Source of the DNA: Pseudomonadota bacterium
Lineage (GTDB): Bacteria > Pseudomonadota > Alphaproteobacteria > Acetobacterales > Acetobacteraceae
Direction of reading: 5' to 3'
Assembly (NCBI GenBank): GCA_021805485.1
Contig: JAJZFF010000081.1
Coordinates: forward strand, 1-6,937
Length of the DNA stretch: 6,937 nucleotides
The notes under the pieces are model-generated. The model ran no database searches and was not told the origin of the DNA. It was given only the letters and a program-made list of their open reading frames with translations. Both the position numbers and the translations under genes were made by a program. Each line of letters starts with the position of its first letter. The stretch's first letter is position 1. Positions 1-6,257 of the stretch are shown one piece after another.

Positions 1-682
<682 letters not shown>

Positions 683-683
683 C

Positions 684-1751
684 TCACTTCCCTCCGCTCG
701 CCCGCAGGCGCAGCCAGGTGTTGACCACCGTCGCCGCCAGCAGCGTCGCGCCGACGAAGAACATGAACCAGTCGGGATCCCAGTCGGCGTAGATCACCCC
801 TTCCGTCGTCATCCCGAAGATGAACGCCCCGAAGCCCGATCCGATCGCCGAGCCATAGCCGCCGGTCATCAGGCAGCCGCCTACCACCGCCGCCGCGATG
901 TAGAGCAGTTCGTTGCCAACACCGGCGCCGGACTGCACCTCGTTGTATTCGAACAGCATGTGCATGCCGAGAAACCAGGCGCTGAAGCCCACCAGCATGA
1001 ACAGTGCGATCTTCATCCGCCGTACCGGCACGCCCACCGCCCGCGCGCTCTCGTCGCTGCCGCCAACCGCGAAGATCCAGTTGCCGAACCGCGTGCGCAG
1101 CAGAACCCAGGTCGCCACCAGGATGAACAGGAACCAGTAGAGGATCGCGATGCTGACATCGACACCGCCGATCCGGAACGTCGAGGCAAAAATCGCATGC
1201 GCGGAGGCAAAGCCGGGCACATGGCTGATGTCCCCGGTCGCGACATTGCCGGTCACCAGCTTGGTGAGCGCGATGTTCAGCCCCTGCAGCATCAGGAAGG
1301 TCGACAACGTGACCAGGAAGCTGTGCAGCCGCGTGCGGATCAGAAGGTAGCCGTTCAGCGCGCCGATCGCCAGCGAGACCAGCAGCGCGAACGCGATCCC
1401 CGCCCACAGATTGCCCGCCACCTGTGTTGCGAACATCGACGCCGCCAGCGACGACGTCGTCACCGCGACACCCGCCGTCAGGTCGAACTCGCCGCCGATC
1501 ATCAGCAGCGATACCGCAACCGCCGGGATCCCGATCGTCGCCGACTGGTAGAGCACCGTCGTGAACGCATCCACCTGTCGGAACGGCGGCGCCACCACGA
1601 AGAACAGAAGAAAGACCAGTATGGTCCCGCCCAGCGCGCCGGCCTCCGGTCGCTTCAGCGCCTTCCGCCAGAACGCCTGCTGAACCAGCTGCGGGTGCAC
1701 AGCGCGCGGCGCGTCGTTCCCGGTCATCGTGCCATTGGTCATCGTCGTCAT
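684..1751 (-). CDS. Sugar ABC transporter permease, FrcC/RbsC-like
   Basis: This is an inner-membrane permease of the BPD_transp_2 family, 355 residues from the chosen start. It has about ten hydrophobic segments, beginning near residues 40-55, 70-86, 115-134 and 145-162. Two family landmarks are visible: [11 protein letters not shown] (84-94), matching the GGIDLSVG-type signature, and the cytoplasmic loop [15 protein letters not shown] (227-241), which normally contacts the ATPase. An in-frame ATG at 1775 would add eight residues (MKRRAGGE). The ATG at 1751 is preferred because a strong GGGAGGAG sits four to five bases before it, whereas the 1775 start falls directly beside a hairpin and has no good ribosome site. 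It follows the binding-protein gene by 80 bases and precedes the ATPase by one base, so the three are one operon. Transport of a monosaccharide or polyol is inferred; the exact ligand cannot be read. Confidence 0.95.
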   Translation of the reverse strand: MTTMTNGTMTGNDAPRAVHPQLVQQAFWRKALKRPEAGALGGTILVFLLFFVVAPPFRQVDAFTTVLYQSATIGIPAVAVSLLMIGGEFDLTAGVAVTTSSLAASMFATQVAGNLWAGIAFALLVSLAIGALNGYLLIRTRLHSFLVTLSTFLMLQGLNIALTKLVTGNVATGDISHVPGFASAHAIFASTFRIGGVDVSIAILYWFLFILVATWVLLRTRFGNWIFAVGGSDESARAVGVPVRRMKIALFMLVGFSAWFLGMHMLFEYNEVQSGAGVGNELLYIAAAVVGGCLMTGGYGSAIGSGFGAFIFGMTTEGVIYADWDPDWFMFFVGATLLAATVVNTWLRLRASGGK

Positions 1752-1753
1752 CT

Positions 1754-1761
1754 CTCCTCCC
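1754..1761 (-). promoter_or_regulatory. Ribosome binding site deciding the permease start
   Basis: The minus strand reads GGGAGGAG followed by AG and the ATG at 1751. This match to the anti-Shine-Dalgarno sequence places the permease start at 1751 rather than at the upstream in-frame ATG at 1775. Confidence 0.75.
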
Positions 1762-1776
1762 GCTCGGCGCTTCACA

Positions 1777-1804
1777 CGGCCGGCGCCATCATCGGCGCCG
1801 GCCG
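1777..1804 (-). promoter_or_regulatory. Intercistronic GC hairpin between binding-protein and permease genes
   Basis: An 11-bp perfect stem (CGGCCGGCGCC pairing with GGCGCCGGCCG) closes a six-base loop, ATCATC on the plus strand. It lies 27 bases after the binding-protein stop and 25 bases before the permease ATG. No T-tract follows it in the direction of transcription, so it is not a standard rho-independent terminator. Stable structures in this position, as between malE and malF, commonly protect the upstream mRNA from 3' exonucleases and raise binding protein over membrane components. That role is inferred here. Confidence 0.75.
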
Positions 1805-1831
1805 GCAGGAAGCCTCAGGATCGGGCCAGGA

Positions 1832-2794
1832 TCAGCGGGTGCCGCGCTTCGCGAACTTCGCGACCGCCGCGATGTTCTTCGAGGTCACGAAGGCCGGGCC
1901 GGTCAGCACCGGCTTGCCGCCCCCGACCACATCGCCATTCGTCTTGTAGAGCCACAGGAAATCAATCGCCTCGTAGCCTTCCACATAAGGCTGCTGGTCC
2001 ACCGCGAATTGCAGCTTGCCTTCCTGGATCAGGTGCACCGCCTGCGGATTGAGGTCGAAGGTTGCCACCTTCGCCTTGCTGTTCGCCATCTTCACAGCCT
2101 GGATCGCCGTCGGCGCAAACGGCGCACCCAGCGTCACAACATAGTCGATGTCACGATTCTGCTGCAGCTTCGCGACAATCCGCGACTGCGCGCCGGCCAT
2201 GTCGTAACCGTTCACATACAGAACCGACATCTTGCCCTTGAAGGTCTTCTTGATACCGTCGCAGCGCGCCTCGAGCTGGATCGCACCCTGCTGCTGGTCA
2301 ACACAGACCACGGTCTTCGCCCCCAGCGCGTTGAGGCGATCGCCCACCGCCTCGCCGGCGATCGTCTCGTCCTGGCCAACATACATCAGCATGCCCGCCT
2401 TCTTCCACGCACCCGTGCCCGCATTGAAGCCAACCACAGGTATTCCGGCCTTCTCCGCCTGCGCCAGCGCCGGATCCTCGGCATCCGGGAAGGCGAGCGT
2501 CGCCGCAATCCCGTCGACATGCTGTTGCGTCACGTTCGTGATCAGCTGCGCCTCGCCCGAGGCGTTCGGGTTGTTCAGATAGACCAGCTTCACATGGTCC
2601 TTCTTCGCCGCCGCTTCCGCACCCTTGCGAATGATGTCCCAGAACGTGTCCCCAGGCTGCGCATGCGTGATCATCGCAAACGTGTATTCCGGCGCCTTCG
2701 CCACCGCTGTCCCCGTCATCCCCGCCAGCGAAACACAGCCAAGCGCCACACCGCCCAGCAGACCCGCCAGCATACCCGTCCCGATCGTCCTCAT
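1832..2794 (-). CDS. Periplasmic sugar-binding protein of ABC importer, FrcB/RbsB-like
   Basis: A 320-residue type-I periplasmic binding protein (Peripla_BP_4 class). It would capture the sugar in the periplasm and deliver it to the permease encoded downstream. A Sec signal peptide is visible: MRTIG start, hydrophobic core at 8-25, and a probable AVA cleavage site after residue 32. The mature protein opens with the usual first beta strand (PEYTFAMITHA). Later landmarks are the NPNASGEAQ region (76-84), GIPVVGFNAGTG (117-128), and AVDQQPYVEGYEAIDFL (264-280), a strong sugar-binding-protein hallmark. Cys164 and Cys178 could form a disulfide. The frame is open to an ATG at 2878, but that extension would bury the signal peptide. 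The ATG at 2794 has GGGAGGG seven bases upstream, while the ATG at 2800 is too close to it. The ligand is not deducible; the adjacent isomerase remnant hints at an inositol-like or rare sugar. Confidence 0.95.
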   Translation of the reverse strand: MRTIGTGMLAGLLGGVALGCVSLAGMTGTAVAKAPEYTFAMITHAQPGDTFWDIIRKGAEAAAKKDHVKLVYLNNPNASGEAQLITNVTQQHVDGIAATLAFPDAEDPALAQAEKAGIPVVGFNAGTGAWKKAGMLMYVGQDETIAGEAVGDRLNALGAKTVVCVDQQQGAIQLEARCDGIKKTFKGKMSVLYVNGYDMAGAQSRIVAKLQQNRDIDYVVTLGAPFAPTAIQAVKMANSKAKVATFDLNPQAVHLIQEGKLQFAVDQQPYVEGYEAIDFLWLYKTNGDVVGGGKPVLTGPAFVTSKNIAAVAKFAKRGTR

Positions 2795-2801
2795 CCTCAT
2801 A

Positions 2802-2808
2802 CCCTCCC
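2802..2808 (-). promoter_or_regulatory. Ribosome binding site deciding the binding-protein start
   Basis: GGGAGGG on the minus strand lies seven bases before the ATG at 2794 but only one base before the ATG at 2800. The shorter start, which gives a clean signal peptide, is therefore chosen. Confidence 0.7.
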
Positions 2809-2844
2809 TCTCACGCAGGCCGCACCATGCCAGACCCGCAAATA

Positions 2845-2873
2845 TTTTTGCAAACTTATCGGTCATGCAAAAA
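2845..2873. promoter_or_regulatory. Inverted repeat in the binding-protein leader, candidate operator
   Basis: TTTTTGCA and TGCAAAAA form an exact 8-bp inverted repeat with a 13-base spacer, about 50-80 bases upstream of the binding-protein ATG. One arm overlaps a perfect octamer palindrome, TTTGCAAA (2847-2854). The arms are AT-rich against a GC-rich background. A possible -35 TTGACG (minus strand, 2892-2897) lies upstream, but the -10 at 17-18 bases is only T-rich, so the promoter itself is not convincing. A sugar-responsive repressor (LacI, ROK or similar) is the natural guess; nothing identifies the family. Confidence 0.45.
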
Positions 2874-2957
2874 ATCACTCGGCCGCGCCCGCGTCAAGCA
2901 AATACTCACCAATCAATAAAAAAATTCCGTGAGCCACGCACGACGCGGCAAAGCACC

Positions 2958-3250
2958 TCAAGCTACCCCCTGAGCGACATGAGCAAAGCTGGCTCGGAGC
3001 GCCGCTTCCGGATCAGGATCATCATGCACCGAAGGCGCGAAGGGCTCGATGCTCACCGCGCCCGCATAGCCACCGGTCGCGAGGGCGCGGAGCTGACCGA
3101 TATTGTTCAGACGATCCATCTCATCGACGAGCGCGCGGTGAGCATCCAGCATGTCGTTCACAGCCAAATCAGTTTCCCTGACGCCCGAGATATGGACAAG
3201 ACCAGTGAACTCCGGGAAGAATTCCCTTTCGCCGGCGAGGTGATGATGGA
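2958..3250 (-). pseudogene. C-terminal remnant of sugar phosphate isomerase/epimerase (IolE-like TIM barrel)
   Basis: About 97 codons match the last third of AP_endonuc_2/xylose-isomerase-like TIM-barrel proteins, which isomerise or epimerise sugars and inositol derivatives. Recognisable blocks, in order: HHHLAGEREFFPE, GLVHISGV (a barrel strand with a metal-binding-type His), MLDAHRALVDEMDRLNN, GGYAGAVSIEPFAPSVH, and the final helix AALRASFAHV, ending at the stop at 2958-2960. Intact relatives are around 270 residues. The expected sequence before the HHH motif (a charged strand ending like DTFHH) is absent. Upstream of about 3250 the same frame (RQHRSL, FGSAGYSYQS) looks unrelated. The frame stays open to 3437, so a short chimeric product is possible, but it could not form a barrel. 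Its place just upstream of the importer fits a former catabolic partner gene. The breakpoint is approximate. Confidence 0.7.
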
Positions 3251-3510
3251 GGCTCTGGTACGAATAGCCTGCCGAGCCAAAGGCTGTGGCGGCGAGGCTG
3301 CGATGTTGTCGCTTTATTGGGCTGCGAGGACGGCCTACCAAACGGCAGGTGTGGGTCGACCCCGAAGACGTAGCCGACCAAGGCGGAATTGTCCCTTTCA
3401 AACCTTTCCGCGCTACACTCTTTCGGCATCGGGGCACTCCTCTGCTTCGTGAAATTCCTTTTTTGCAGAAGAACTTTCACCGATTCAGGGCCCCGATGCA
3501 CCTACCCCCG
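3251..3510. other. Unassigned segment between isomerase remnant and intron 3' end
   Basis: This ~260-bp stretch is neither isomerase nor intron. Its high-coordinate end is the intron's downstream (3') exon, CGGGGGTAGGTGCATCGGGG on the minus strand. A minus-strand reading frame starts at the ATG at 3429 (MPKECSAERFERDNSALVGY) with GAGGAG seven bases upstream. It runs about 60 codons before entering the isomerase remnant out of frame. I do not recognise the peptide. The segment could be the 5' end of an insertion sequence or of another host gene that received the intron, later joined to the isomerase by deletion. Confidence 0.4.
3426..3499. repeat. 10+10 bp perfect inverted repeat enclosing a start codon
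   Basis: GCATCGGGGC (3426-3435) and GCCCCGATGC (3490-3499) are exact reverse complements separated by 54 bases. The interior contains shorter complementary pairs (GTGAAA with TTTCAC, TCTGC with GCAGA), so the minus-strand RNA could fold extensively. The downstream arm contains the ATG at 3429, which the structure would sequester if transcription came from upstream. Insertion sequences use similar folds to block translation from read-through transcripts. Whether this is such an end is unproven. Confidence 0.6.
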
Positions 3511-3562
3511 GTAGAGTCGAGGACGGGCGCGGTGGCGTGCGCTCCGTTTCCCGTCCCCGCTC
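3511..3562 (-). ncRNA. Group II intron domain VI with bulged branch-point adenosine
   Basis: On the minus strand, GAG (3562-3560) pairs with CTC (3516-3514) and C3559 pairs with G3518. GGGGACGGG (3558-3550) pairs with CCCGTCCTC (3527-3519) with one G-U. This leaves a single unpaired A at 3517 on the 3' side. Thirteen pairs with one bulged A seven bases from the terminal C is the textbook arrangement for lariat formation. Confidence 0.82.
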
Positions 3563-3563
3563 A

Positions 3564-4127
3564 TCAAACCGGACGTGCCGACTTCCGGCATCCTGCTTTC
3601 CGACTGGCTTCACCGCGTAGACGCAAGACACCGCCCTCGCCGAACACATAGTCGTCGGTGAAGCGGTGCGATCCGCGTCCTGCCACTTTGTGCCGCCGCG
3701 TGAGGAAGTTCCGGACCCGCTCATAGACATGGTTGTCGACCGCCCGATACGCCGGAAGACGGGAGCAATAGCCGAAGTAAGCCGACCAGCCACGCAACAG
3801 ACGGTTGAGCCGGTCTTTGACATCAGGCCATATCCCCATTTCGCCGGGCACGAGTAGATCGCTCACGTTCGTTTTGGGCCGTTGGACACTCTTTCGAGAT
3901 GGGCTCGCGCCCAGATGCCAGTGGCCGTACTTGCGAAAGTGCTCGGGACCAAAGGTGTAGCCAAGGAAGTCGAAATGCTCCTGACGGGCATTCCTCACCG
4001 AGGTCTTCGCCTCGTTGAGTGTCAGCCCGAGTCTCGTCATCACCGCCCGTGTCCACGCCAGCGCCTCTTCCGCGTATCCGCAGCTGAGGATGACGAAGTC
4101 ATCGGCATAGGAGACGACGTCCTCGTT
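3564..4127 (-). pseudogene. Group II intron reverse transcriptase/maturase (LtrA-type), N-terminally truncated
   Basis: The intact protein copies intron RNA at the insertion site and assists splicing. The surviving ~188 residues start at or just before the catalytic YADD (residues 8-11, SYADDFVIL). They continue through LGLTLNEAKT (34-43) and FDFLGYTF (53-60), then the thumb/maturase (GIIM) domain, LNRLLRGWSAYF (108-119) through VYERVRNFLTRRHKV (135-149). They end in YVFGEGGVLRLR. No HNH endonuclease domain follows. Upstream, a TGA at 4149-4151 closes the frame after an unrelated VPIPHLNE, so the first half of the protein is gone. At the other end the frame reads straight into domain V and stops at 3564-3566. 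Related maturases normally stop before it, so a small frame change may have occurred. A TTG at 4128-4130 could start a fragment, but no function is expected. Confidence 0.92.
3566..3598 (-). ncRNA. Group II intron domain V, one stem mismatch
   Basis: This is a 33-base hairpin containing the catalytic triad AGC at 3597-3595. Lower stem: AAGCAGGA pairs with TCCGGTTT. The upper stem GCCG/CGGC closes a GAAGT loop, and a CG bulge (3575-3574) sits on the 3' side as in known domain V structures. The fifth pair is A3594 opposite G3570, where a C-G pair is expected. The fold identifies the intron independently of the maturase; the mismatch fits decay. Confidence 0.85.
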
Positions 4128-4197
4128 CAAATGAGGAATGGGGACAGATCAGCCCACCGGCTGTCGCCACGGGCCGGAAACGATGCCGCAGCTCGCC

Positions 4198-5121
4198 TCA
4201 ATCCTCGCCAAGCCGTGCATGGGCGCGAACCGGGAACGTGCCCATGCCCCGGATTTTTGGCGGGACGGCTGAGAACGTGAAGCCGGAATTCGGCAGCGCG
4301 CCAAGTCCGGTCAGATGCTCGACAACCGGAATGCCGGCGCCGAGCAGGATCGAGTGCACCGACCGGGCTTTGCCGGACGTGTCGTCGATGTTCAGGGAGT
4401 CGATCCCGACCAGGAGCGCCCCCTGGTCGCGCAGATATGCCGCGGCCTTGCCCGTGAGATGTGGGTGGTTCTCGAAATACTGGTCGGTTCCCCAGTGCCG
4501 GTCCCACCCGGTGTTGACGAGAACCGCAAAGCCCTTGCAGTCGATCGGAGCGAAATGTGTCCAGTCGATCGCCCGCGCCTCCTGGCCCAGGACGCGGACC
4601 ACGACGGCCGGCGCATTGGAAACCCGCGCCAGATCGAGCCCGGTCAGGTCATGCCCGTCCGCGTTGTGGTGAAACGGCGTGTCGATATTGGTGCCGGTGT
4701 TGGCGATCATATCGATCCTGCCGATCTGAAACTCGGTTCCCGCCTCGTAGAATTCACTCGACTGCTCGCGCGACAGATAATCGCAGATCAGCGGCGCCCG
4801 GTAGCCCTTGAGGGTGATCATTCCATTCTCGATCGTATGGCTGAGATCGACGAAACGGCCCGCCGCCGCCTCGCCGCAGCAGGGCGTCGCCGCCGAGCGT
4901 TTGTGCCGCTCCCGGATGATCCGCTTATTGAGGATACGTACCGAGCCAACCATGAGCAGGCGCAGGTCCCGGATGATGTAGGCCGCCAGCGCTTCGTCGG
5001 TGATGTCGTTGCCGTCGATGTCGAGACGGAATCCCTGCCCCTGGACGCCGCCGCCGTTCGAGAACGCGACGTCGAAGTCGAAGCAGACCCGCCGGTCTTT
5101 TCCCTGACCCGTTTCACTCAT
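4198..5121 (-). CDS. Cyclase family protein (kynurenine formamidase-like metal hydrolase) with N-terminal extension
   Basis: 307 residues in two parts. Residues 1-75 (FDFDVAFSNGGGVQGQGF, ITDEALAAYIIRDLRLLMVG, ILNKRIIRERHKR) are an extension outside the core. Residues about 88-307 are the cyclase fold (PF04199), whose members hydrolyse N-formylkynurenine, isatin or related cyclic and acyl substrates. It opens with FVDLSHTIENGM and continues with LVNTGWDRHW (201-210), GIDSLNIDD (239-247) and VVEHLTGL (266-273). The usual HxGTHxDxPxH metal motif is NTGTNIDTPFH (141-151). Two of its three His are Asn, while Asp147 and His151 remain. Some cyclase subfamilies have NTGTYxD here, so activity is possible but metal binding must differ. 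Its ATG overlaps the regulator gene by eight bases, with GGGAAGG upstream as ribosome site, so the two genes are co-expressed. The substrate is unknown. The 67 bases after the stop hold only a weak 5-bp stem. Confidence 0.9.
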   Translation of the reverse strand: MSETGQGKDRRVCFDFDVAFSNGGGVQGQGFRLDIDGNDITDEALAAYIIRDLRLLMVGSVRILNKRIIRERHKRSAATPCCGEAAAGRFVDLSHTIENGMITLKGYRAPLICDYLSREQSSEFYEAGTEFQIGRIDMIANTGTNIDTPFHHNADGHDLTGLDLARVSNAPAVVVRVLGQEARAIDWTHFAPIDCKGFAVLVNTGWDRHWGTDQYFENHPHLTGKAAAYLRDQGALLVGIDSLNIDDTSGKARSVHSILLGAGIPVVEHLTGLGALPNSGFTFSAVPPKIRGMGTFPVRAHARLGED

Positions 5122-5695
5122 CGTCGGCCTTCCCTGAAGCTTGCCGCGCGCGTCGCGCCCGGAGATTGCGAACCTTCGCCCGATTGCCGCATCCGCTCAC
5201 CGACGAACACCAGCGCCTGCGGCCGGGACGCGACGTATCGAGGAACATCATTTGGCAATCGGGACAGATGCGGATCCGCTCGCGCAGCGCCGTGCCGAGC
5301 ACGTGCAGCGCATCGGCGGCGAGCACCGACAAGGCGGCCTCGACCGGCGCGCCGCCGGTCTGGATCAGGGCGCCTCTGACCATCTGCGGGCGCAGCGGCG
5401 GCTTGGCCGCGGCCCGGTTGATGACTTTGATGTCGGTGTCCGCCATCGGCCGGCGATCGATGACGGATAGTCCACAGCGATAGACCGCTTCGCGCAGGCA
5501 TCGCGCGTCGCTGACAAGCTGCTCCGTCACCCGTTCGATCCCGTCCGTCGGAAATCCCGCTGCGCGAAGCCACGCCACCAGATTGTCGGGCGTGATCAGA
5601 CGCTCGACGCCCTCGCCGCCGCGCTTCCCAAGGGTGTCGACCAGACACAGGGCCGGGCTGCCGGCGTTGAATTCGAAGCGGTCGCGAGCATGCAT
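5114..5695 (-). CDS. CGNR zinc-finger / ABATE-domain transcriptional regulator
   Basis: 193 residues. Residues ~10-135 fit the ABATE (PF07336) ligand-sensing region: FNAGSPALCLVDTLGKR near the start, then helices around DARCLREAVYRC and a strand-rich middle. Residues 140-180 are the CGNR zinc finger (PF11706), RICPDCQMMFLDTSR then RRRWCSSVSGCGNRAKVRNLRAR. Zinc ligands are probably Cys144, Cys147, Cys163 and Cys169. The basic tail likely contacts DNA. The gene overlaps the cyclase gene by eight bases, so it most likely controls this operon, perhaps sensing the cyclase substrate or product. The ATG at 5695 has no Shine-Dalgarno sequence. A -10 box lies seven bases upstream, so the transcript probably begins at or near the start codon (leaderless). 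The family call is strong; the regulatory target is inferred from position. Confidence 0.9.
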   Translation of the reverse strand: MHARDRFEFNAGSPALCLVDTLGKRGGEGVERLITPDNLVAWLRAAGFPTDGIERVTEQLVSDARCLREAVYRCGLSVIDRRPMADTDIKVINRAAAKPPLRPQMVRGALIQTGGAPVEAALSVLAADALHVLGTALRERIRICPDCQMMFLDTSRPGRRRWCSSVSGCGNRAKVRNLRARRARQASGKADDE

Positions 5696-5698
5696 GTA

Positions 5699-5719
5699 AC
5701 CAGTATAACTGGTGTTATA
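5699..5719. promoter_or_regulatory. Overlapping palindromes, candidate operator of the CGNR-cyclase operon
   Basis: ACCAGTATAACTGGT (5699-5713) is a perfect 6+3+6 palindrome. It overlaps a second exact inverted repeat, TATAACTGGTGTTATA (5704-5719; 6-bp arms, 4-base spacer). Together they begin three bases upstream of the regulator start codon and cover its -10 box. Binding here would block transcription, as expected for an autorepressor. The likely ligand is the CGNR protein encoded next to it, but this is inference. Confidence 0.6.
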
Positions 5720-5730
5720 AATGAGCGCAA
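5702..5730 (-). promoter_or_regulatory. Promoter of CGNR-cyclase operon, probably leaderless
   Basis: On the minus strand, -35 TTGCGC (5730-5725), a 17-base spacer, and -10 TATACT (5707-5702). The -10 differs from consensus at one position; the -35 matches TTG only. Six bases separate the -10 from the ATG at 5695, so a start seven bases downstream would coincide with the A of the start codon. Confidence 0.55.
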
Positions 5731-6257
5731 ATGCAGCAGCCCCTGCGGAGCGCGTGGCGGCTCAGCCGGGCGCCTGAGCGAGCTTGGTGGCGTGCTCCCG
5801 GCTGGGATCCTGCCACGCCTCGCGCCGATGAAGTCCTCCACTGGCACCGCCTCGAAATTAGCCTCTATGCCACTCGCGGCATGTCGCTCGAACATCTGAC
5901 CGCCATCGCCAAAACCGGACTGCGGCCCGCCCTGTAGGCGGTGCACGGCGTTGCGAATGTCGTGATCTTCGGCGCCCGCCCGCCGCAGCCGGATGTCGAG
6001 GTCTCGCCCCAATTGCTCATCGCGAGCGGCTTCACGATGCAGGATGTGGCGCGTCGTGGCGCCTGTGCTTCCTTGCCGCGCGACCTCACAGAACCCTCCA
6101 GATTCCCGGTTCGGTGTTTGAGTGATTCACGCGCGCTCGTGTTTACCGGTTCGCCCATTGCGCCCCCGGCTACTGTTGGGCAGTCCTTGTCCGTCGTCAG
6201 AACATTTGGCGTTGATCGCGATCGTATTCGCTCTCGCGGAGGTCGCGGCGCTGGCCG
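5731..6257. other. Stretch without a convincing intact gene
   Basis: Between the operon promoter and the next minus-strand gene I see one plus-strand gene tail (5821-5937, listed separately) and no intact gene. The reading frames over 5940-6160 on either strand have no recognisable domain, no good ribosome site and mixed codon quality. A small 9-bp palindrome, GTGATTCAC (6122-6130), lies between two copies of CCGGTTCG. I saw no tRNA-like cloverleaf and no terminator with a T-tract. Confidence 0.5.
5821..5937 (+). pseudogene. C-terminal tail of an unrecognised plus-strand gene
   Basis: The last ~39 codons of a plus-strand frame read like real protein: ADEVLHWHRLEISLYATRG, then MSLEHLTAIAKTGLRPAL and a TAG. 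Third codon positions are mostly G or C and amino-acid composition is normal. Upstream in the same frame (RAWWRAPGWDPATP) it looks non-coding. The frame opens at an ATG at 5731 without a ribosome site. I do not recognise the family. It may be the end of a deleted gene, or an undescribed small protein of up to 68 residues starting at 5731. Confidence 0.35.

Larger units (their letters stand above)
3511..4127 (-). mobile_element. Group II intron relic, 3' part only
   Basis: The element consists of the C-terminal half of an intron-encoded reverse transcriptase/maturase followed by domains V and VI, ending at an AC dinucleotide (3512-3511). That matches the AY 3' boundary usual for group II introns. 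The branch-point A (3517) is seven bases from this end. Intron domains I-III, domain IV before the ORF, and the RT N-terminus with palm blocks 1-4 are absent. At the other end, homology stops just before the YADD motif, and 70 bases later the cyclase gene ends. It cannot splice or move by itself. The sharp 3' end and missing 5' end resemble an abortive retrohoming product, but secondary deletion is equally possible. Confidence 0.88.

Noticed and set aside
1752..1775. Earlier ATG for the permease (MKRRAGGE)
   Set aside because: No ribosome site upstream, and it abuts the intercistronic hairpin; the ATG at 1751 has a strong one.
2795..2878. N-terminal extension of the binding protein from an ATG at 2878
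   Set aside because: It would bury the signal peptide and read through the inverted repeat of the leader; a ribosome site supports 2794.
2868..2897. Sigma-70 promoter for the importer (-35 TTGACG at 2892-2897)
   Set aside because: The -35 is good, but at 17-18 bases the -10 is only TTTTTT or TTTTTG; mentioned as weak and not listed as a promoter.
2009..2932. Plus-strand frame of 307 codons across the binding-protein gene
   Set aside because: Antisense shadow: Arg/His/Leu-rich with no domain, opposite a recognisable periplasmic binding protein.
4155..4180. Possible terminator after the cyclase gene
   Set aside because: Only a 5-bp CCGGC/GCCGG stem with an 11-base loop and no T-tract.
4315..5379. 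Plus-strand frame of 354 codons across the cyclase and regulator genes
   Set aside because: It spans two well-supported minus-strand genes and their overlap, has no recognisable domain, and is Arg/Ala-rich as expected for a shadow frame.
5721..5777. Divergent 18-codon plus-strand frame (MSANAAAPAERVAAQPGA) behind a TATAAA box
   Set aside because: No usable -35 sequence, no ribosome site, and it ends at once in a stop; it could be a broken gene start but is not supportable.
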